Positions 26,213-32,283 of a DNA stretch of 36,972 nucleotides are shown one piece after another. The first letter of the stretch is position 1. Every line of letters starts with the position of its first letter. This DNA is from Loigolactobacillus backii (lineage in GTDB: Bacteria > Bacillota > Bacilli > Lactobacillales > Lactobacillaceae). The notes under the pieces are model-generated. The model worked only from the letters and a program-made list of their open reading frames with translations. It was not told the DNA's origin and did not search any database. The stretch spans positions 1 to 36,972 of the forward strand of contig NZ_RHNQ01000024.1 in assembly GCF_003946275.1 (NCBI RefSeq), given 5' to 3'. The translations under genes and the position numbers were made by a program.

Positions 26213-26229
26213 TGTTAAAAATTATAACA
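26213..26229 (-). promoter_or_regulatory. GlnR box over the -10 of amtB
   Basis: On the minus strand TGTTATAATTTTTAACA matches the GlnR/TnrA consensus TGTNAN7TNACA at every fixed position. The left half is also an extended -10, TGTTATAAT, 30-46 bases before the start codon, so GlnR binding would block the polymerase. A second inverted repeat, TTTTATAAC-N7-GTTATAAAA, lies at 26282-26306. The rest of the gap 26184-26440 is A/T-rich with no gene. Confidence 0.8.
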
Positions 26230-26281
26230 TCAGTTGCGTCTATTGAAAGGCATATTTAATAAATAAATAAAATTTTCTAAT

Positions 26282-26306
26282 TTTTATAACCTTCGCTGTT
26301 ATAAAA
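26282..26306. promoter_or_regulatory. 25-bp inverted repeat upstream of amtB
   Basis: TTTTATAAC and GTTATAAAA flank CTTCGCT with perfect nine-base arms. About 100 bases upstream of amtB. It does not fit the GlnR consensus and could be another operator. Confidence 0.4.
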
Positions 26307-26447
26307 CCTAACTTTGATTGGTTTTCTGATTATATCCGTTTAAACGAGAGTAATACCCGCTTTAAAGCGATAACATAGCTTAATTAAAGCTACCATTACT
26401 ACTTAATTGGATTAGACCAATTTAACAATTAATACATTTAGTCGCAT

Positions 26448-26516
26448 AAAAAAAGGCCATGAAGTGAACCCCCAGTATTAGATTTTAGTCCAATACCGGG
26501 GTTCACTTCATGGCCT
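26448..26516 (-). terminator. Long-hairpin terminator of ackA, possibly from two IS ends
   Basis: AGGCCATGAAGTGAACCCC (26454-26472) pairs perfectly over 19 bases with 26498-26516, and on the minus strand the stem is followed by seven T. It therefore ends the ackA transcript. The arm TGAAGTGAACCCC resembles the terminal repeats of IS3-family (IS150-group) elements (TG..., GCACCC-like), so the structure may derive from two fused ends; that origin is inference. Confidence 0.7.
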
Positions 26517-26517
26517 C

Positions 26518-26597
26518 TTATTCCTCTTATTATTTCCGAGCATTACTCTAGAACGTGCGTAAAAAGTCTAGGTTCACGTGCCTAACTACAGCTAATC
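26518..26597. repeat. Intergenic repeat copy E, overlapping the ackA stop
   Basis: The blocks ATTATTTCCGAGCATTACTC, TAGAACGTGCG, GGTTCACGTGCCTAACTAC and AGCTAATC match copy F closely. The right end runs through the ackA stop codon (26592-26594). In place of the hairpin of copies D and F there is the longer hairpin at 26454-26516. Confidence 0.6.
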
Positions 26598-27800
26598 AAG
26601 CGCCGTATAGTTATGACCTAAACGCATAACATCCCGAACAATCATTAGCTCTTCATTGGTTGGCACAACTAATGTGGTTACTGGCGCACTCTCTGGACTA
26701 ATTATTTGTTCTTTTCCACGAATATGATTCCTTTCTGGATCAACTTTAACGCCAAAATAAGCAAGTTGGTCACCAATATTTTGACGTAATCCAATCCCAT
26801 TTTCACCGCTACCAGCCGTAAAGACCAACACATCTAGGCCATCCATCGTTGCAACGTAAGACCCAATATATTTAACGACTCGATTAACGAATATATCTAA
26901 AGCTTGTTGCGCCAATTTGTTAGTTGGTGCGGCTTTTTCAATATCACGTTGATCCGGCGATAGCTCCGACAACCCTAATAAACCGGATTTTTGATTTAAA
27001 ATTGTAATCATCTCATTGATGTTCTTCAAACCAAGCTTCTCCGTTAAAAAGGCAACTAAGGATGGATCGACATCTCCTGAACGAGTGGCCATCGTAATTC
27101 CAGCAAGCGGCGTAAAGCCCATTGACGTATCGACGGCCTTTCCATGATCAAATGCAGTTATTGATGCTCCACTGCCCAAGTGTAGTGTAATCATTTTTAA
27201 CTGTTCTAAAGGCTTGCCAACTAACTCGGCCGCTCGTTCCGAAACATAACGGTGACTAGTTCCGTGGGCACCATATTTCCGTGCGCCGTACTTTTCGTAG
27301 TACTCATACGGAATACTATACAAAAAGTTTTTTTGCGGCATTGTTGCGTAAAGTGAGGTGTCAAAAACGGCAACTTGTAATACACGGGGCAATAATTTCT
27401 GGAAAACTCGAATATAATAAGCCTGCGTTGGATTATGTAGCGGTGCATATTCGGCCAAGGCCTCAATTTGTGATAATGTTTGTTCAGTAATGATAACTGA
27501 ATCCTTAAATTGCTCACCACCGGCAACGACACGGTGACCAATACCACTAATTTCTTCAAAGTGATCAATAATACCTAATTCTTTGAGTTCTTCAAGCAAT
27601 AAAGTCGCGGCCATATCATGAGTTGTGATATCTTTAGTCATTTTAAAGGTCTGACCATCACCATAATTAGCTGTAAAAACTGAATTTGCTAGGCCTAAAC
27701 GATCAATCATCCCACTTGCGAGAACGGTCTCTGCTGGCATCACAAATAATTTCCACTTCAATGTTGAACTTCCTGCGTTAATGGCGAGAATTTTTGCCAT
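26592..27800 (-). CDS. ackA: Acetate kinase
   Basis: It converts acetyl phosphate and ADP to acetate and ATP in the acetate branch of fermentation. The 402-residue protein has the ASKHA-family blocks ILAINAGSSTLKWK (4-17), VAVFDTSLYATMP, the HGTSHRYVS motif, MTLHLGSG-type adenosine site (ITLHLGSGASITAF), GFTPLAGITMATRSGDVDP and FTAGSGENG. AAAGGGG eight bases before 27800 favours this ATG over one at 27806. A cre-like site lies about 70-83 bases upstream. No phosphotransacetylase is adjacent. Confidence 0.95.
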   Translation of the reverse strand: MAKILAINAGSSTLKWKLFVMPAETVLASGMIDRLGLANSVFTANYGDGQTFKMTKDITTHDMAATLLLEELKELGIIDHFEEISGIGHRVVAGGEQFKDSVIITEQTLSQIEALAEYAPLHNPTQAYYIRVFQKLLPRVLQVAVFDTSLYATMPQKNFLYSIPYEYYEKYGARKYGAHGTSHRYVSERAAELVGKPLEQLKMITLHLGSGASITAFDHGKAVDTSMGFTPLAGITMATRSGDVDPSLVAFLTEKLGLKNINEMITILNQKSGLLGLSELSPDQRDIEKAAPTNKLAQQALDIFVNRVVKYIGSYVATMDGLDVLVFTAGSGENGIGLRQNIGDQLAYFGVKVDPERNHIRGKEQIISPESAPVTTLVVPTNEELMIVRDVMRLGHNYTALD

Positions 27801-27869
27801 ATTCATTTCCCCTTTATTCAGTAACATTTATCTAAGCATAAATCTATTCTATCGGACTTTCATTGCTTT

Positions 27870-27883
27870 TTCAAACGCTTTCA
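27870..27883. promoter_or_regulatory. cre-like CcpA site upstream of ackA
   Basis: TTCAAACGCTTTCA agrees with the cre consensus TGWAANCGNTWWCA except at positions two and three. It is about 70-83 bases before the ackA ATG, where CcpA activates ackA in Bacillus. Moderate match, function inferred. Confidence 0.45.
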
Positions 27884-27895
27884 TAAATTAGCAAT

Positions 27896-28005
27896 AAAAA
27901 ATAAGCGGCTGGGACAAAAGTCCTAGCCGCTTATTGTCTTCGAACGTTGCTCTAGAACGTGCACCAAAAGACGATTTTGGGTTCACGTGCCTAACTACAA
28001 CTAAT
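27896..28005 (-). repeat. Intergenic repeat copy F, 3' tail of the dipeptidase gene with terminator
   Basis: From the dipeptidase stop codon (28006-28008) on the minus strand: GATTAGTTGTAGTTAGGCAC, a GTGAACCC/CACGTTC hairpin, then AATAAGCGGCTAGGAC-TTTT-GTCCCAGCCGCTTATT with a 16-base stem (one mismatch) and a T tract. It matches copy D in order of blocks, and copy E in the part nearest the stop. It acts as a Rho-independent terminator for the dipeptidase. Confidence 0.8.
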
Positions 28006-29427
28006 CTATAAATTTTTATCCATATCAAAGGTAAGTTTAGATAAATCGATTCCTTGCATAACTAGTTCGCCAATCAAGGTCATCGTACGTTGACGCATAT
28101 CTTCAACCATTGAATAATTTTGTTCCGTTAAGAACTTAGTCAGGGCCGTACCACTTAGCTTCTCAGCTTGACGATCAGTTTCGATTATTAAGCGGCGCTG
28201 CTGTTCTTGAGCGGCCTTAACGTAATCAAGATCAGTCTGGATAAAACTGCTGTGATGACTTTCAACTAGCATTGAAGCCGTCCGGTACATCCAGTAGGCA
28301 CTCTTAGTATCCCACTTCTCTGGTGTCTCACTATAACTAGGATCAGTGTCCGTTGCGTTGGCATAAAATGGCACGTACGGTGTGAAAGTTGGGTAACCAA
28401 TTGCTAACCACATAATAGCAGCCTGCGCTTCAGGAACATCATTACGCATTTGTAGGACGTGCGAATTCTGTGTTCGGTTTAAACCAATTGGTCGGTAACG
28501 GTATTTATCTACATCGTTGCCGTGACCCAACGGATCAAATTTAGTTTCGTTATAGTGTGATCCCAAGATATATTCAATATCTTCAACACTAATTTTATGG
28601 CTCGTATGGCAAATAAATGGTAACTCACTACTTTCAGGGTCTTGTTCAATTTCAGAATTGAAGTAACGCTGACCAAACCAAACACGTGGTGTATTGTAGT
28701 GCCGGTCCTTTTCATTACTAGTTCCAAAAATATGCCGGAAATTCCAGCCTTCCTTGTCTGGATTCAGATGGTGTTCAGTAACGTAGTCTTGGATACCATC
28801 GGCCCAGATAAAGTTCTCTGAATCATTAAAATCAACTTGCTGAATTGCAACTTGGTTAGCAGTAATCGCATAGGCATCATCTGGAATTCGTTGTGCAACC
28901 CAGAGGTGCCCGGTCACGATTTCCATGTACCAAACATCTTTTTTATCGCTAAACAAGACACTATTACCAGCGGGCGAACCATACTGACCAATTAAATCAC
29001 CTAGGCGCTTAACGCCCTCTACAGCGGAGTTAATGTACGGCAAAACCATCTGTTGCATCGTATCCTCGTCCATACCATCAGCAATTAATGGGTCATACGC
29101 CAAAGATTTTTCATTACCATAAGTACTTTCAGTTGCACTCATCGCAACATTTTTTTCATTAAAACCACTTTCGTCATAAACGCCTTCTTTATTAAGGTCA
29201 ACGTTAGGTACTGCCTGATAACGATAAGCGTTAGCCGGTGTCTCGGCTTCAAAACCATTTAAGTAAGATTTAATGTGCTGTGTTTTCTTAACCGCAGGAC
29301 GCATTAAAAAGCGTTGTGGTGTTAGTGGCAGAAATGTATCGTCATTTCGGGAAATCATAGTTGAGCCATCCAAACTGGCCTCTTTACCAACCATAATTGA
29401 AGTACAAGCACGATCAATTTTTTCCAA
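28006..29427 (-). CDS. pepD: C69-family dipeptidase, PepD type
   Basis: A cytosolic Ntn-type dipeptidase of 473 residues for non-proline dipeptides. The N-terminus ACTSIMVGKEASLDGSTMISRNDD carries the nucleophile Cys8, and the S-D-G and NDD residues typical of C69 follow. The middle has AMSATESTYGNE, NSVLFSDKKDVWYMEIVTGH, and VAQRIPDDAYAITANQ. Length fits the family. The start is TTG (29425-29427), supported by AGGAG eight bases upstream. Lactobacilli commonly have several PepD copies. Its 3' tail is repeat copy F. Confidence 0.93.
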   Translation of the reverse strand: MEKIDRACTSIMVGKEASLDGSTMISRNDDTFLPLTPQRFLMRPAVKKTQHIKSYLNGFEAETPANAYRYQAVPNVDLNKEGVYDESGFNEKNVAMSATESTYGNEKSLAYDPLIADGMDEDTMQQMVLPYINSAVEGVKRLGDLIGQYGSPAGNSVLFSDKKDVWYMEIVTGHLWVAQRIPDDAYAITANQVAIQQVDFNDSENFIWADGIQDYVTEHHLNPDKEGWNFRHIFGTSNEKDRHYNTPRVWFGQRYFNSEIEQDPESSELPFICHTSHKISVEDIEYILGSHYNETKFDPLGHGNDVDKYRYRPIGLNRTQNSHVLQMRNDVPEAQAAIMWLAIGYPTFTPYVPFYANATDTDPSYSETPEKWDTKSAYWMYRTASMLVESHHSSFIQTDLDYVKAAQEQQRRLIIETDRQAEKLSGTALTKFLTEQNYSMVEDMRQRTMTLIGELVMQGIDLSKLTFDMDKNL

Positions 29428-29560
29428 AACAGAAGCTCCTTTACAAATTTATTAGGTACTATAACAAAGTCAGTCATATTCCTATAATTACAAAGAATAA
29501 TTTTACCGCTTTTTGACTAAATTAGCCACGAAGCAGCTTAAAAATTAACTCTATTTAATC

Positions 29561-29637
29561 AAAAAAATACTAATGATTTTAGCGCTAACTCCCGCTGAAT
29601 AATTTACAGGTATTAGGCCAAACATTAGTATTTTTTT
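29561..29637. terminator. Bidirectional terminator upstream of pepD
   Basis: AAAAAAATACTAATG (29561-29575) pairs perfectly with CATTAGTATTTTTTT (29623-29637), 15 bases, with A/T tracts on both sides and a 47-base spacer. It ends the small zinc-ribbon transcript before pepD. Confidence 0.85.
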
Positions 29638-29677
29638 GCAGCACTATAAAATCATTTTTTAGTACTATTCCGAAAAT

Positions 29678-29932
29678 TTAGAGAATGTTTTCGGGATCGG
29701 CAGTATTACCGCTTTTTTCACTTGGTGTAATTTTTCCTTCTTCACCATCATTGATGAAATAATTGTCCTTTGCGTGACAGCGGGGACAAGTCATCTCAAT
29801 CTGATAGCGTGTTGATTGATCATCATTTTGTCCCGCAGGGGTCTTGTCCGTTATTTCCATTCCTGGATGTTGACATTGCCAACACTGAAACTTCATAAAG
29901 CGGCGCGTTAAAAATTCATCCGTTAAAGCCAT
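29678..29932 (-). CDS. Small zinc-ribbon protein
   Basis: An 84-residue acidic protein with two CxxC knuckles, CWQC (residues 17-20) and CPRC (49-52), about 29 residues apart, the outline of a zinc ribbon. The N-terminal MALTDEFLTRRFMKFQ and the unstructured acidic tail (NDGEEGKITPSEKSGNTADPENIL) are not diagnostic. GGTGATT precedes the ATG. Zinc binding is likely; a role in nucleic-acid binding or as an adaptor is speculation. No family name can be given. Confidence 0.8.
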   Translation of the reverse strand: MALTDEFLTRRFMKFQCWQCQHPGMEITDKTPAGQNDDQSTRYQIEMTCPRCHAKDNYFINDGEEGKITPSEKSGNTADPENIL

Positions 29933-30012
29933 CCAATCACCTCGTTTAATAGTTTTATCATTATCCTAACCATAACAAGGTACCCTCACCAAGCCAAGAA
30001 ATATACACGACC

Positions 30013-30050
30013 TAAAAAAATAACCCGGGAAATAATCCCGAATTATTTTT
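30013..30050. terminator. Bidirectional terminator after uppP
   Basis: AAAAAAATAACCCGGG pairs with CCCGAATTATTTTT with a short loop; both outer sides have A/T tracts. It lies between the uppP stop and the zinc-ribbon gene. A short outer arm CACGACC/GGTCGTG (30007-30013 with 30071-30077) echoes the ends of the dispersed repeat. Confidence 0.8.
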
Positions 30051-30083
30051 GCTGATGTTCTCTAAACCTCGGTCGTGTTTAAA

Positions 30084-30911
30084 CTAAGCAAATAGCGTAA
30101 AGTAAGCAATTACAACTACCCCAAGAATAATTCGGTACCAACCAAAAGCCTTAAAATCATTTTTCTTAATGTAATTCAGTAAGAATTTAATTGATAGATA
30201 AGCAACAACAAAGGACACAACAACACCCGTTAACAAAACTACCGTTTGCATTCCCGTAAATGTATTACCGTGCATAAAGTACTTAGCAATTTTTAGTAAC
30301 GAGGCGCCAAACATCGTCGGAATCGCCAAGAAGAATGAAAATTCAGTTGCAACGTAACGTGAAGTCCCAATTAAAATGGCACCTAAAATTGTGGCCCCTG
30401 AACGTGATGTCCCTGGAATCATTGACAATACCTGGAACAGCCCAATAAATAATGCAATGTTCATTGGCAAATGATTTAAGTCAGTATATTTAGCCGTCGT
30501 TTTTTTATTATGATTTTCGATAATAATAAATAAAATCCCGTAAACAATCAGCGTCGTTGCAATAACTTGCCAACTGGTTAAGTGTTCTTCCATCCAATCA
30601 TTTAACGGCAAACCAATGATTACTGAAGGCAAAACGGCTAAAATTACTTTTCCCCAAAGTACCCACGTTTGCCGCTTTTCTTGGCTATTTTTTCGCGGTG
30701 ACAGTGGATTTAACTTATGGAAATAGAGAACAACGACCGACATAATCGCGCCTAATTGAATAACCACCATAAACATGTTAATAAATGCAGTTGATTCACT
30801 TAAACGAACAAATTCATCTGCCAAGTATAAATGGCCCGTGGAACTAATTGGTAGAAATTCTGTAATTCCTTCAATAATACCTAAAATAACGGCCTTAATG
30901 ATATTCAACAA
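30084..30911 (-). CDS. uppP: Undecaprenyl-diphosphatase, BacA/UppP type
   Basis: It dephosphorylates undecaprenyl pyrophosphate to recycle the wall carrier lipid and also confers bacitracin tolerance. The 275-residue membrane protein has the two BacA signatures, [15 protein letters not shown] (14-28) and [12 protein letters not shown] (about 163-174), with their catalytic Glu, Ser and Arg. The start is TTG (30909-30911), followed directly by another TTG, with AGGAG nine bases upstream. It is unrelated in fold to the PAP2 phosphatase at 5730, which likely acts in the same carrier cycle. Confidence 0.95.
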   Translation of the reverse strand: MLNIIKAVILGIIEGITEFLPISSTGHLYLADEFVRLSESTAFINMFMVVIQLGAIMSVVVLYFHKLNPLSPRKNSQEKRQTWVLWGKVILAVLPSVIIGLPLNDWMEEHLTSWQVIATTLIVYGILFIIIENHNKKTTAKYTDLNHLPMNIALFIGLFQVLSMIPGTSRSGATILGAILIGTSRYVATEFSFFLAIPTMFGASLLKIAKYFMHGNTFTGMQTVVLLTGVVVSFVVAYLSIKFLLNYIKKNDFKAFGWYRIILGVVVIAYFTLFA

Positions 30912-31009
30912 TGATTAAAACTCCTTTATAATTGATCAGTCAACACGCAACGCTCACGTCTGGTAACTCACCTATTATAGCAATCTCAATCGCTGATTAC
31001 GAGTAATTT

Positions 31010-32164
31010 CTACAGATCCCCAGTCGCTTTTAATTCTTGTTCCAATAAATAAGCGTCCATGTAATCAAAAGCAATCTCGCTAATAGCCACTAACGGTACT
31101 GCAACCGTATCAAGATCTTCCTCGTCATCGCTGGCCAATATCTTAAACGTTAATTGATCTGCATTTAAATCAGTGGGAACACCAACTAAACCTTCATCTT
31201 CATTGATCAGCTTAACCCGAATAATTCGCTTAAAATACTGCGCCTGCTGTAAAACGGTCTGGAATAGATCAACCGTTGGATCAAAAAGTCGTTCATCGTT
31301 TAACACTGGCTGCTTAAAAAGCACATTACGCCGAATAAAAAAAGCAATCGTTTGTAAATAATCGGAAATTTCGGTTACTTGTTGCAGCGTCTCTAATTGC
31401 ATCAGGACGTACCCACCAAATTGGCCGTTCATATCGACCAAATTAATTACCACACTGGTGTTTGTTAAGGTGTTGACCCAACCCACAAAAAATAGATCAT
31501 CATCATCGCTAGTACTCAGTGAAATTAGCTGGTGCCTTTTCTGTGCTTGATGTAGTGTGGCCACTATTGCCAATGTAGTCGTTTCCTGCTTAGTTGCTTG
31601 GTGAACTAAATTAGATTTAACTAACGCTCCCTCTAAAGTCAGTTCCTTCCCCAAAAACTCAATCACTTGAATCTGTTCTGTTGTGACCGATAATATCGTT
31701 TGGTTAGTATAGTCAAATTTATCAAAAACGTGAAAATCAATGGTCACAGAGGTCTGTGCTTGAATCGTTCCTTCCAAATACATATCACGGTCTTTTAAAA
31801 CCAACAGTACCATCGTTTGCCGCTTAATCGCCTGCTGAATTAATTGCGGTAGTAGATCTTGCTGCCCGGTAAACTTAAATGGTGCTTGCAATGAAGTCAC
31901 AAAGTGCGCTTGTTGTGCATTTTGAATTCGGTAGGCCATGCTGTCTAGATCGTCACTATCAAACTCAACCGCCTCGATAACATTTAACGCTAAGAAGACA
32001 AGCCCATCCTGTAAGCCCGCGTCATCAAAAGTTTGCATAATTACCCCTGATTCATTCAATTCGGTAACATAGCCAGTATAAATGACATCATGCGCAGTTT
32101 GGTAAAGGTTAATCAATAAATGCTCCCGTTGCGCAGTTTGTAATTCCGTTAAAATTGAATTCAT
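31010..32164 (-). CDS. Uncharacterised protein made of four similar ~80-residue units
   Basis: A soluble 384-residue protein, very acidic, with only two histidine-rich patches and no TM or signal. It can be split into four units of similar plan at about 4-82, 104-181, 197-280 and 300-378. Each begins with a helix of the type LL..L..A....., then L.L......D..FLEG.V (YTGYVTEL, YLEGTIQA, FFVGWVNTL, LVGVPTDL), then a strand, D-rich turn and a closing strand V..I.EV.F (VIEAVEF, IQVIEFL, LQQVTEI, ISEIAFD). The plan resembles Sm-like or small beta-barrel repeats. GAGGTGAG precedes the ATG. The repeat is seen by eye; fold and function are not known. It follows the nuclease-helicase gene after a 119-base gap with a palindrome. 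Confidence 0.75.
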   Translation of the reverse strand: MNSILTELQTAQREHLLINLYQTAHDVIYTGYVTELNESGVIMQTFDDAGLQDGLVFLALNVIEAVEFDSDDLDSMAYRIQNAQQAHFVTSLQAPFKFTGQQDLLPQLIQQAIKRQTMVLLVLKDRDMYLEGTIQAQTSVTIDFHVFDKFDYTNQTILSVTTEQIQVIEFLGKELTLEGALVKSNLVHQATKQETTTLAIVATLHQAQKRHQLISLSTSDDDDLFFVGWVNTLTNTSVVINLVDMNGQFGGYVLMQLETLQQVTEISDYLQTIAFFIRRNVLFKQPVLNDERLFDPTVDLFQTVLQQAQYFKRIIRVKLINEDEGLVGVPTDLNADQLTFKILASDDEEDLDTVAVPLVAISEIAFDYMDAYLLEQELKATGDL

Positions 32165-32194
32165 GGACTCACCTCATTTCTAGCACCGCTTAAA

Positions 32195-32204
32195 AAGCGC
32201 GCTT
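32195..32204. promoter_or_regulatory. AAGCGCGCTT palindrome upstream of the four-unit protein
   Basis: The same ten-base palindrome occurs 28 and 99 bases upstream of the DHA2 exporter and the aldo/keto reductase starts. Here it is 31 bases before the ATG and downstream of a likely -10 TACAAT (near 32234), the position of a repressor site. The gap 32165-32283 shows no gene. Confidence 0.4.
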
Positions 32205-32283
32205 AACTTTAAATCTTTGAGCCTTTATTGTAACCGATTGTAACAAAAAACAACATCAATTGATACGAAATTTAATTAACCTT

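Noticed and set aside
23270-27990. CACGTG cores in the repeat copies as further parS sites
   Set aside because: The flanks read GGTTCACGTGCC, so the parS arms TGTT and AACA are missing; the core is part of the repeat hairpin.
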